Shown here: one piece after another, positions 1-6,957 of the stretch
Layout of the letters: each line of letters begins with the position of its first letter
Position numbering within the stretch: position 1 is the stretch's first letter
Source: CAZPZR01 sp964591105
GTDB lineage: Bacteria; Bacillota; Clostridia; Lachnospirales; Lachnospiraceae
Reading direction: 5' to 3'
DNA: 10,627 nucleotides
Assembly (NCBI GenBank): GCA_964591105.1
Contig: CAZPZR010000062.1
Coordinates: 1-10,627 of the forward strand
Translations under genes and position numbers: made by a program
Notes under the pieces: generated by a model
What the model was told of the DNA's origin: nothing
Database searches by the model: none
The model's input: only the letters and a program-made list of their open reading frames with translations

Positions 1-1296
1 CTTCTCATCCTTCAAGCAGCCAAATTTGATAAATGGGCTAATGCTGTCCCAGTATTTTTCGTAGTCTTCACGTTTTGTTTTGCACATACCAGAAAGTTTA
101 TCAGCAACTTTCTTAGAAATGTAATCTGCAATCTTATTTACAAAACCATCATTCTGAAGCGCACTTCTTGATACGTTCAGTGGAAGGTCTGGACAGTCAA
201 TTACGCCTTTCAATACCATCAGGAACTCTGGAATAACTTCTTTAATATTATCTGCGATAAATACCTGATTGTTGTAAAGCTTAATTGTTCCTTCAATAGA
301 ATCATATTCTGTATTGATTCTTGGGAAATAAAGGATTCCCTTTAAGTTAAATGGATAATCCATGTTCAGATGAATCCAGAACAGTGGTTCTTTATAATCC
401 ATAAATACTTTGCGATAGAATTCTTTGTAATCTTCATCTGTACATTCATTTGGATGCTTTGTCCAAAGTGGATGAATATCACTTAAGGATACTGGTCTTT
501 TTTCAATCTTCACCATTTCTCTTGCTGGAGAAACTTCCACCATTTCCTTTTCGCCGTTTTCATTTTCCTGTTCTTCCATCTTTGCATCTTCGTGAATGTG
601 TTCTACGATCACATCATCTTCACGCACTTCTGCTTCTTCAATCGTTTCATATTCTTTTTCTGCATTTTCTTTTGATAAGAAAATTTCTACAGGCATGAAA
701 GAACAATATTTTTCAATCACTTCTCTCACACGGTATTCGTTAGCAAATTCAAGACTGTCATCGTTCAAGTACAAAGTCATTGTAGAACCAACTTCTGTTC
801 TTGTACCATCTTCCATCTCGTATTCTGTTCCACCATTGCTCACCCAGTGTACTGGTGTTGCACCATCTTTGTAAGACAATGTATCAATGTGAACTTCATC
901 TGCTACCATAAATGCAGAATAGAATCCAAGTCCGAAATGACCGATCATATCATCTTCTGTTGTCTTATCCTTATATTTTTCCAGGAATTCTGTTGCACCA
1001 GAAAATGCAATCTGTGTAATGTATTCTTCCACTTCATCAGCAGTCATACCAAGACCATTATCTGTGAACTTTAATGTCTTTTCTTCTGGATTCACTTCCA
1101 CTTTGATTGCTGGTTTGTAACCATCTGGAAGCTGATATTCACCCATAATGTCAAGTTTTTTCAATTTTGTGATTGCGTCACAACCATTAGATACTAACTC
1201 ACGAACGAAAATGTCGTGATCTGAATACACCCATTTCTTAATAATTGGGAAAATGTTTTCACTGGTAATAGATAAACTACCTTTTTTTGCTGCCAT
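1..1296 (-). CDS. htpG: Molecular chaperone HtpG (Hsp90), C-terminus cut by window edge
   Basis: Cytosolic ATP-dependent Hsp90 chaperone. The 432 codons present cover the N-terminal GHKL ATPase domain (about residues 1-205) and much of the middle domain; the rest of the middle domain and the dimerisation domain lie beyond the left edge. Visible ATPase features are RELVSNGCDA (catalytic Glu33, metal-binding Asn37), DNGLGM with Asp79, and GHFGLGFYSAF (119-129). The middle domain carries PLNVSRSALQND with Arg377, equivalent to the Arg that contacts ATP phosphate in the family. The SNGCDA variant replaces the SNASDA of E. coli. Between the two domains, roughly residues 208-260, lies a long Glu-rich charged stretch that E. 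coli HtpG lacks at this length. The ATG follows a TAGGAG ribosome site. A sigma-A promoter and a CIRCE operator lie upstream. Identity is secure; only the missing end is unknown. Confidence 0.97.
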   Translation of the reverse strand, partial: MAAKKGSLSITSENIFPIIKKWVYSDHDIFVRELVSNGCDAITKLKKLDIMGEYQLPDGYKPAIKVEVNPEEKTLKFTDNGLGMTADEVEEYITQIAFSGATEFLEKYKDKTTEDDMIGHFGLGFYSAFMVADEVHIDTLSYKDGATPVHWVSNGGTEYEMEDGTRTEVGSTMTLYLNDDSLEFANEYRVREVIEKYCSFMPVEIFLSKENAEKEYETIEEAEVREDDVIVEHIHEDAKMEEQENENGEKEMVEVSPAREMVKIEKRPVSLSDIHPLWTKHPNECTDEDYKEFYRKVFMDYKEPLFWIHLNMDYPFNLKGILYFPRINTEYDSIEGTIKLYNNQVFIADNIKEVIPEFLMVLKGVIDCPDLPLNVSRSALQNDGFVNKIADYISKKVADKLSGMCKTKREDYEKYWDSISPFIKFGCLKDEK

Positions 1297-1326
1297 TTAA
1301 ATCACTCCTATTTTTCATAATCATGT

Positions 1327-1343
1327 GTGATAAATATTATCAC
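1327..1343. repeat. Perfect 7-bp inverted repeat in the htpG 5' leader
   Basis: The arms GTGATAA and TTATCAC flank a 3-base centre. The repeat lies about 35-50 bases downstream of the predicted htpG transcription start and about 30 bases before its start codon. It could be a weak AT-rich mRNA hairpin or an operator. It does not match the CIRCE or CtsR consensus, and its half-sites are spaced too far apart for a classic CRP/FNR site. The repeat is seen; a function is only inferred. Confidence 0.4.
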
Positions 1344-1384
1344 TTCTATAAACATAGCGGTTCACCCGTTATTCACTAATAGTT

Positions 1385-1413
1385 ATGATAATACCCAAAA
1401 AAATAAAAGTCAA
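1385..1413 (-). promoter_or_regulatory. Sigma-A promoter of htpG
   Basis: On the minus strand a -35 of TTGACT (1408-1413) and a -10 of TATCAT (1385-1390) are separated by exactly 17 bases. Each hexamer matches five of six consensus positions. Transcription would start near 1378, leaving a leader of about 80 bases before the htpG ATG. Confidence 0.75.
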
Positions 1414-1420
1414 TAGAAAA

Positions 1421-1447
1421 TTAGCACTCTTTCAAGAAGAGTGCTAA
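1421..1447. promoter_or_regulatory. CIRCE operator (HrcA-binding site)
   Basis: This is an exact match to the CIRCE consensus TTAGCACTC-N9-GAGTGCTAA. It lies in the purF-htpG intergenic region, 7 bases upstream of the htpG -35 hexamer. In Firmicutes CIRCE is the operator of the heat-shock repressor HrcA and usually controls groESL and the hrcA-dnaK operon, so htpG is predicted to be in the HrcA regulon here. The perfect pairing extends to 11 bases per arm around a 5-base loop. On the minus strand it is followed by TTTTC, so it is also the only hairpin between the end of the purF-family gene and htpG. Confidence 0.93.
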
Positions 1448-1492
1448 CAGTTTTATTAATATTCTAAAGTTTTTATAAATTTTCAATCTTTC

Positions 1493-2911
1493 TTATTCTT
1501 TTCCGTTGAAACAATATGTACATACCTGACATGGTTCCAATCCAATGGATTCAATCAGATCATCCAGTCTATGATAACGCAAGGTCGTAAAGTTCTGCTG
1601 TCTGCGGATTTCCTCGATCATCTTCGCATATCTTTCTGTTGTTGGATCTGCATATTCATCTAAAATCTCCTGTGGGCAGTCATCACCTTCAAACTGAGCA
1701 ATTACCCTTCTTGCAAACAGTTCCATCTCATTTCTAGAACGTGAGAAGTTGTGATACTTGCATCCGTACATAATTGGTGGACATGCTGGACGCACATGCA
1801 CTTCCTTTGCTCCACTCTCGTATAAGAATTCTGTTGTTTCACGAAGCTGTGTTCCTCGTACAATCGAATCGTCAATCAACAATAATTTCTTGTCTTTGAT
1901 CAGAGACTGTACCGGAATCAGTTTCTTTCCTGCCACCAGATTTCTCTGCGCCTGATTCACTGGTGTAAATGAACGTGACCATGTTGGTGTATACTTAATA
2001 AATGGTCTTGCATATGGAATTCCAGATGCATTCGCATAACCAATCGCATGTGCAACACCAGAATCAGGGACTCCTGCAACCACATCTGGATGCACATTAT
2101 CTGCTTCCCGATCTCGTTTTGCCAGCATTGCTCCACATTTGTAACGCATCTCTTCTACTCCAATGCCTTCATAAGAAGATGTTGGATATCCATAATATAC
2201 CCACAAGAATGAGCAAATCTTCATTTCCTTTCTTGCTGGGCTCAATGTCTCAACCTGGTCTGGTGTCACGTAGACAATCTCAGCTGGTCCTAGTTCTTTA
2301 TAATGTTTGAATCCAAGGTTAATGTAGGCGTGGCTTTCAAAAGACAGGCAGAACGCTCCTTCTTTGTGTCCAATCACAAGTGGCATACGTCCATAGCGGT
2401 CTCTCGCTGCATAAATTCCTTCCTCTGTCATAACTAACATTGTCATAGAACCTTCTACAACATCCTGCACATATTGGATTCCTTCTAATATACTATCTTT
2501 TTCACAGATTAAAGCGGCAATCAATTCTGTCACATTAATCTCTCCATTGGTCATTCCACTGAAATGTGAATGAGAACCAACATACAATTCGTCGCGCAAT
2601 GCTTCATAATTATTCACTTTACCCAAAGTTGTAATTGCGAATTTTCCAAGTCTGGAATAAATCAGAAGTGGCTGTGGATCGTAATCTGAAATACATCCGA
2701 TTCCAAGATTTCCCTTCATCTCAACTACGTCACGTTCAAATTTTGTACGGAACGGTGAGTTTTCGATATTATGAATCGCACGGTCAAATCCTTCTGGCCC
2801 ATGAGTTGCCATTCCCCCTCTTCTTGTTCCAAGATGAGAATGGTAGTCTATACCATAAAATAGTTCTGCAACACAGTCGTTCTTTGACGCTACACCAAAA
2901 AATCCTCCCAT
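1493..2911 (-). CDS. PurF-family amidophosphoribosyltransferase-like protein with degenerate glutaminase site
   Basis: The 472 residues have the PurF layout: an N-terminal Ntn/class II glutaminase-like domain (about 1-230) and a C-terminal phosphoribosyltransferase domain. The PRPP-binding loop is clear (IDDSIVRGT, 346-354), as are GVPDSG (280-285) and a KYTPTWSRSF loop. Cysteines at 233, 384, 461, 464 and 467 fit the iron-sulfur ligand positions of the B. subtilis-type enzyme. The protein begins MGGFFGVAS, so the nucleophilic Cys1 of glutaminases is Gly. The Arg of the usual HxRY segment and the Asn-Gly of HNGN are also not seen (IGCISDYD and TLGKVNN instead). An in-frame TGA five codons upstream excludes a longer N-terminus. 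The start follows GAAGGAG. From the family, true PurF makes phosphoribosylamine from PRPP and glutamine. This one may use free ammonia, another amine, or a partner protein. No pur genes adjoin it. Confidence 0.85.
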   Translation of the reverse strand: MGGFFGVASKNDCVAELFYGIDYHSHLGTRRGGMATHGPEGFDRAIHNIENSPFRTKFERDVVEMKGNLGIGCISDYDPQPLLIYSRLGKFAITTLGKVNNYEALRDELYVGSHSHFSGMTNGEINVTELIAALICEKDSILEGIQYVQDVVEGSMTMLVMTEEGIYAARDRYGRMPLVIGHKEGAFCLSFESHAYINLGFKHYKELGPAEIVYVTPDQVETLSPARKEMKICSFLWVYYGYPTSSYEGIGVEEMRYKCGAMLAKRDREADNVHPDVVAGVPDSGVAHAIGYANASGIPYARPFIKYTPTWSRSFTPVNQAQRNLVAGKKLIPVQSLIKDKKLLLIDDSIVRGTQLRETTEFLYESGAKEVHVRPACPPIMYGCKYHNFSRSRNEMELFARRVIAQFEGDDCPQEILDEYADPTTERYAKMIEEIRRQQNFTTLRYHRLDDLIESIGLEPCQVCTYCFNGKE

Positions 2912-2960
2912 TTGATATCTCCTTCATTTCCTAGGTAATGTTATTATTGTTCCGTGTGAA

Positions 2961-2989
2961 ATTGTACCATACTAAAGCGCGCATGTCCA
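2961..2989 (-). promoter_or_regulatory. Sigma-A promoter of the purF-family gene
   Basis: Minus-strand TGGACA (2984-2989) and TACAAT (2961-2966) are separated by 17 bases. A TGG directly before the -10 gives an extended -10 motif. Transcription would start near 2954, leaving a leader of about 40 bases. The gene therefore has its own promoter, independent of the upstream clc gene; no clear terminator separates the two. Confidence 0.7.
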
Positions 2990-3009
2990 TTTAAGAATAA
3001 CAATGTTCG

Positions 3010-4602
3010 TTAAAAAATACTATCTATCTCCTCATACTTTTCACTACAAAGCTGTTCCATCTTTTCATTTACACTCACTGCGTCTCGCTCATCTGTCATT
3101 GTCACAATCAAGTCACCAACAAAAAGTTTCGTCCGGCCTTTTGGAATCAGCTCTTCTGCACCTCGCTCAATTGCAACAATCAAACAGTGGTTCGGCCACT
3201 CAATTTCACCGATTGTTTTCTGCTCCAGTCCTGACCCCTGGCATACCACATGATTCGCCAATACTTTATTTCCATGTTGTGTCGCAGGATCTTCCTGATA
3301 GTTCGGCTGCTTCTTTAACAAACGTTCCAGCAAGCTTTCATAAATCGGCTTAGAACGTAAAAATGATGCCACAACATACGCCACAATCGAAACTACAGAC
3401 AAGGAAAGCATCTGACTGAGTGACCCTGTCATTTCAAAAATCAGGATAATTCCTGTCAATGGTGCACGAACAATCGCTGAAAACATTCCTGCCATTGCCA
3501 AAATCACAAAGTTGTTAAAATATACTGCATCCAGTCCCAGATATTGCACTGCAACAGTCGCAACTGCTCCGCCTACAAATCCTCCCAGCACCAACAGCGG
3601 GAAGAAAATCCCTCCTGGTGCCCCAGAGCCAAAGCTGATTGCAGAAAATACCAAACGTCCAATCAACAGAAGCAAAATAATTTTCAGTGGAAGACTTCCT
3701 TCCGTCAACATTTCCAACAGTGGATGTCCACTTCCCAACAACTGCGGACAAGTGAACGCCAAAATTCCTGCGCACAAAAATGGAATGACCAATTTTGTTG
3801 TCGTATTCAAGAAACTTGCTTTATTATACAGTTCCTGCACTTTCAGCGTAAACCAGTTATAAAATGCTCCTGCAAATCCAAGGATTACTCCCAGCAGCAA
3901 TAACATCCAATAATATTTCTGCGGAATACTTCCAAACACTTCAAATTGAAATACGGAATCCATTCCTGTTACCGTGGATGCAATAAAATCTGCCGTCAAA
4001 GAAGCAGTCATTACTGAAATCAACACAGAAACAGAAAAGTTTTTATGGATTTCTTCTAATGAAAACATTACACCTGCAAGCGGTGCATGAAATGCTGCTG
4101 CGAGACCTGCACTCGCTCCACAAGTCAACAAGTAACGTTCCTCTGTTTTTCCTCGGTCCAGTTTTTTGGAAACTCCTTTTCCGACCATTGCACCAAGCTG
4201 AATGGACGGGCCTTCACGCCCAAGTGCCAGTCCGCCTAGCAGACATAAAAATCCACCAAGGAATTTTGCCGGTAGCACTTTCCACCATGTCTGATCCAGT
4301 TTTCCAGCCATCTCGCCTTCTAATTGCGGAATTCCACTTCCTGAGATCATTGGCTCATAACTCACAAACTTTCCTACTACCCATACAAGTGCCAGAAGGA
4401 CTAAAAACCAACCAGCCATTCGAACAGGTTTCCCTGCTGCAAACGCAATCACAGCATTTAACCATGATGCAGCGTGTTCTAACACCAGTCTGTAAGCCAG
4501 CACAACAATCCCTGCCACGCAGCCAACCAACAGACCTTCACCGATCATAATAATCTGAAACCTCTCTGCGCGTTTAATCGTCGCAGATGCATCCTTTTTC
4601 AT
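3010..4602 (-). CDS. ClC-family chloride/proton exchange transporter with C-terminal TrkA-C domain
   Basis: This is a 530-residue membrane protein that moves chloride across the cytoplasmic membrane. The ClC signatures are in order: GSGIP (88-92), GREGPS (128-133, gating Glu130), EE at 183-184 (Glu184 aligns with the internal proton glutamate Glu203 of E. coli ClcA), GSGAPGGIFFP (325-335), and Tyr421 in SKPIYESLL, matching the anion-coordinating Tyr445. With both glutamates present it should be a Cl-/H+ antiporter rather than a channel. Many hydrophobic helices span residues 15-415. The soluble tail (about 440-510) looks like a TrkA-C/RCK-C ligand-binding domain (IVAIERG...ELIPKGRTKLFVGDLIVTM), which suggests gating by a small ligand. 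The start follows AAGGGGG. It lies 27 bases downstream of the HAD phosphatase gene and is very likely cotranscribed with it. Confidence 0.93.
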   Translation of the reverse strand: MKKDASATIKRAERFQIIMIGEGLLVGCVAGIVVLAYRLVLEHAASWLNAVIAFAAGKPVRMAGWFLVLLALVWVVGKFVSYEPMISGSGIPQLEGEMAGKLDQTWWKVLPAKFLGGFLCLLGGLALGREGPSIQLGAMVGKGVSKKLDRGKTEERYLLTCGASAGLAAAFHAPLAGVMFSLEEIHKNFSVSVLISVMTASLTADFIASTVTGMDSVFQFEVFGSIPQKYYWMLLLLGVILGFAGAFYNWFTLKVQELYNKASFLNTTTKLVIPFLCAGILAFTCPQLLGSGHPLLEMLTEGSLPLKIILLLLIGRLVFSAISFGSGAPGGIFFPLLVLGGFVGGAVATVAVQYLGLDAVYFNNFVILAMAGMFSAIVRAPLTGIILIFEMTGSLSQMLSLSVVSIVAYVVASFLRSKPIYESLLERLLKKQPNYQEDPATQHGNKVLANHVVCQGSGLEQKTIGEIEWPNHCLIVAIERGAEELIPKGRTKLFVGDLIVTMTDERDAVSVNEKMEQLCSEKYEEIDSIF

Positions 4603-4629
4603 TTGTATCCCCCTTCATTCCTCTTTCAC

Positions 4630-5421
4630 TTAAATCAGCTTGTAATGCTTCAATGCTTTATAAATCCCATCTTCTTCTACGAAATCAGTTACATATTCCG
4701 TATATGGATCTAAGATTGGGTCATGCTCTTTCATTGCCACTGCATGTGTTGCATATTCGAACATCGCAAGGTCATTACTGCTATCGCCAAAGATATAAAT
4801 CTGATCTTTCTCATAGCCCTTCATTTCGCGAATGTATTCAATTGCAGTTGCTTTTGAATATCCATTTTGAATGCACTCATATCTGCCCTTCTGACGGTCA
4901 AGTGCTACAAGTTCCGGCTGTATAATTTTCTGAAATGTCGCAACATCACTTTCTTCATCTGTAAATACAAACAATTTATCGTATCGAAACTTTTCTGTTT
5001 CTTTTGAAACCTTTTTACCAATTTTCAAATCTGCCTGATACCATTTTCTTACATATTCTATTTCTTTAAAACGAGAGGTCTCTGGAAAATAAAGTTCATC
5101 TCCAGCTTCAATAAATCCCTCCACCTTGCATGCTCTCATTTGCTCCAGAATCTCATATCCACGTACTTCCTCCAACATACTGTGAAAAAGTTCTTTTTCT
5201 TTATAAAATACATGTGTTCCACATCCACATAACAATCCGTCAAACTCAATTTCTAATATACTTGGGGAAATACTACAATAAGTTCTGCCTGTGTTTATAA
5301 AAATCTCATGCCCACGAAGTCTTGCCTCTTCCAAAGCACGGTAAGTACTCTCCGGTATTTTATGTGTGTGATTGCTGAGTAACGTTCCATCAATGTCAAA
5401 AAATAATGCTGCCTTATCCAT
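4630..5421 (-). CDS. Cof-type HAD-superfamily phosphatase
   Basis: A 263-residue cytosolic hydrolase that probably dephosphorylates sugar phosphates or similar small metabolites through an aspartyl-phosphate intermediate. HAD motif I is FFDIDGTLL (Asp9 nucleophile, Asp11 acid/base). Motif II is the Thr of INTGRT (44), motif III is Lys190 in GYSKATA, and motif IV is GDSSND (212-217). The large insert between motifs II and III is the C2 cap of the Cof/IIB subfamily. The open frame extends upstream to a TTG at 5451, but the ATG at 5421 is preferred: it follows a GAGGTGACAGGAAC ribosome site and begins directly at the conserved MDKAALFFDIDGT core. It is the first gene of an operon with the ClC antiporter. 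Its substrate cannot be read from the sequence. Confidence 0.9.
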   Translation of the reverse strand: MDKAALFFDIDGTLLSNHTHKIPESTYRALEEARLRGHEIFINTGRTYCSISPSILEIEFDGLLCGCGTHVFYKEKELFHSMLEEVRGYEILEQMRACKVEGFIEAGDELYFPETSRFKEIEYVRKWYQADLKIGKKVSKETEKFRYDKLFVFTDEESDVATFQKIIQPELVALDRQKGRYECIQNGYSKATAIEYIREMKGYEKDQIYIFGDSSNDLAMFEYATHAVAMKEHDPILDPYTEYVTDFVEEDGIYKALKHYKLI

Positions 5422-5456
5422 GTTCCTGTCACCTCTTATCAAAACTTCCAAAATTT

Positions 5457-5485
5457 ATTATAGACAACTTCAATTCTTTTTTCAA
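5457..5485 (-). promoter_or_regulatory. Sigma-A promoter of the HAD-ClC operon
   Basis: Minus-strand TTGAAA (5480-5485) and a perfect TATAAT (5457-5462) are separated by 17 bases. Transcription would begin near 5450, inside the TTG-initiated extension of the HAD frame, which supports the ATG at 5421 as the true start. Confidence 0.8.
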
Positions 5486-5508
5486 TTCTCTCTTTCGTGT
5501 GTTATACT
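5481..5508 (+). promoter_or_regulatory. Extended -10 promoter of the aldehyde dehydrogenase operon
   Basis: TATACT (5503-5508) is preceded by TGT, making an extended -10. The best -35 is a weak TTCAAT (5481-5486) at 16 bases. That weak -35 overlaps the -35 of the divergent HAD-ClC promoter, so the two operons are transcribed back to back from a shared site. Transcription would start near 5515, about 35 bases before the start codon at 5551. Confidence 0.6.
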
Positions 5509-5550
5509 ATTCCTTATATTGATCTTATAAAAATTGGAAAGGAGATTTTT

Positions 5551-6930
5551 ATGACATCAGAAGAAATCAACAAACTCGTAAGTTTGCAAAGAAAGTTTTT
5601 TATTTCTAATAAAACACAAAGTATTTCTTTCCGTATTGAGGCTCTGAAACGTCTGCGCTCATGTATTTTAAAATATGAATCTGAGATTCATCAAGCACTT
5701 CAAGCCGACCTTGGAAAAAGTAATTTTGAAAGCTATATGTGTGAAACTGGATTAGTTCTGAGTGAGATTACGTATCTGTTAAAACATGTTCGTTCATTCT
5801 CCTCCCCAAAAAGAGTTCGCACACCACTTGCACAATTTCACTCCAAAAGTTATCGTAAGCCATCCCCTTATGGCGTTGTGCTGATCATGAGTCCCTGGAA
5901 TTATCCATTCCTTTTGACATTGGAACCTTTGGTAGATGCAATTGCCGCCGGTAATACAGCAGTAATTAAGCCAAGCGCTTATTCTCCACATACATCCGCA
6001 CTCATCAGCAAGATCATTCAGGAATGTTTTCCATCCCAGTATGTTGCAGTTGTCACAGGTGGACGTGCTGAAAATGCTTGTCTTCTGCAAGAACATTTCG
6101 ACTACATTTTCTTTACCGGAAGTCAGACTGTCGGTAAAGAAGTTATGAAATCTGCTTCCGCACACTTAACTCCGGTTACGTTAGAACTTGGTGGAAAAAG
6201 TCCTTGTATTGTAGAAGCATCTGCAGATCTCAAACTTGCTGCTAAACGTATCGTATTTGGAAAATTTTTAAATTGCGGACAGACCTGTGTCGCACCAGAT
6301 TATATTTACTGCGAGCGTAGTGTCAAGGATCAACTCTTTGCAGAACTTAAATATCAAATTGTAAAACAATATGGAGAAGAACCTCTGCATAATAAACATT
6401 ATGGGAAAATCATTAACGAGAAGCATTTCGATCGAATCCTTGGCCTTCTGGATCCAAATAAAGTGGTTCATGGCGGACGTTCTGACAAAACCACCTTACA
6501 GTTAGAACCGACCATCATGGATTGTGTTACATTCGAAGATGCTGTCATGCAGGAAGAAATTTTTGGACCGGTCCTTCCGATTCTCACTTTTGATTCCATG
6601 GATGAGGTAATCCATAATGTACAGGCACTTCCACATCCACTTGCACTCTACCTCTTTACCCGTCGTAAAGAAATCATAGAACAGGTGACAACTTCCTGTG
6701 GATTCGGTGGGGGCTGCATCAATGACACTATCATTCATTTGGCCACAACAGAAATGGGCTTTGGTGGTTTTGGAGAAAGTGGTATGGGATCTTATCACGG
6801 AAAAGATGGATTCGATACCTTTACGCATTATAAAAGCATTGTGGATAAGAAAACATGGATTGACCTGCCAATGCGCTATCAACCTTACACCTCTTTCCAC
6901 GAAGCATTGATTAAGAAATTTTTGAAATAA
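5551..6930 (+). CDS. Class 3-type NAD(P)-dependent aldehyde dehydrogenase
   Basis: Oxidises an aldehyde to the carboxylic acid with NAD(P)+ in the cytosol. The 459 residues match the short ALDH3-like branch (mammalian ALDH3, B. subtilis YwdH, coniferyl aldehyde dehydrogenases). The motifs are PWNYP (115-119, with the oxyanion Asn117), the cofactor Lys in VIKPSAYSP (138-146), FTGS (188-191), LELGGKSP with general base Glu212, NCGQTC with catalytic Cys246, and EEIFGP (335-340). The C-terminal GMGSYHGKDGFDTFTH stretch is typical of the family. A longer frame opens at 5497, but the ATG at 5551 follows a strong GGAAAGGAG site and lies downstream of the predicted transcription start. The gene leads an operon with the AroE-like gene 27 bases downstream. 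ALDH3 enzymes often act on medium-chain or aromatic aldehydes; the actual substrate is unknown. Confidence 0.93.
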   Translation: MTSEEINKLVSLQRKFFISNKTQSISFRIEALKRLRSCILKYESEIHQALQADLGKSNFESYMCETGLVLSEITYLLKHVRSFSSPKRVRTPLAQFHSKSYRKPSPYGVVLIMSPWNYPFLLTLEPLVDAIAAGNTAVIKPSAYSPHTSALISKIIQECFPSQYVAVVTGGRAENACLLQEHFDYIFFTGSQTVGKEVMKSASAHLTPVTLELGGKSPCIVEASADLKLAAKRIVFGKFLNCGQTCVAPDYIYCERSVKDQLFAELKYQIVKQYGEEPLHNKHYGKIINEKHFDRILGLLDPNKVVHGGRSDKTTLQLEPTIMDCVTFEDAVMQEEIFGPVLPILTFDSMDEVIHNVQALPHPLALYLFTRRKEIIEQVTTSCGFGGGCINDTIIHLATTEMGFGGFGESGMGSYHGKDGFDTFTHYKSIVDKKTWIDLPMRYQPYTSFHEALIKKFLK

Positions 6931-6957
6931 TAGATTATCATAAAAGAGGCTTTCATT

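Noticed and set aside
450..1074. Plus-strand open frames opposite htpG.
   Set aside because: The minus strand reads as continuous, motif-complete HtpG; the plus-strand products are Ser/Leu/His-rich shadow translations.
1327..1343. CRP/FNR-type site reading of the htpG leader palindrome (TGTGA...TCAC).
   Set aside because: The half-sites are separated by 9 bases rather than the usual 6, and the outer bases do not match on one side.
2946..3013. Two PurBox-like matches (ACACGGAACAAT on the minus strand at 2946-2957, and CGAACATT at 3002-3009) near the purF-family promoter.
   Set aside because: Both are imperfect, lie in the same orientation and are about 45 bases apart, unlike the paired inverted PurBoxes bound by B. 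subtilis PurR. In AT-rich DNA this may be chance.
3512..3903. Open frames of about 86-119 codons on both strands inside the ClC gene, and similar ones inside the PurF-family, HAD, aldehyde dehydrogenase and yvcK genes.
   Set aside because: They are antisense or out-of-frame shadows of well-supported genes, with low-complexity composition and no recognisable domains.
5422..5451. A ten-residue N-terminal extension of the HAD phosphatase from a TTG at 5451.
   Set aside because: The TTG coincides with the predicted transcription start and lacks a ribosome site; the ATG at 5421 has both a site and the conserved N-terminus.
5497..5550. An 18-residue N-terminal extension of the aldehyde dehydrogenase.
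   Set aside because: It overlaps the promoter -10, has no ribosome site, and the internal ATG follows a strong GGAAAGGAG.
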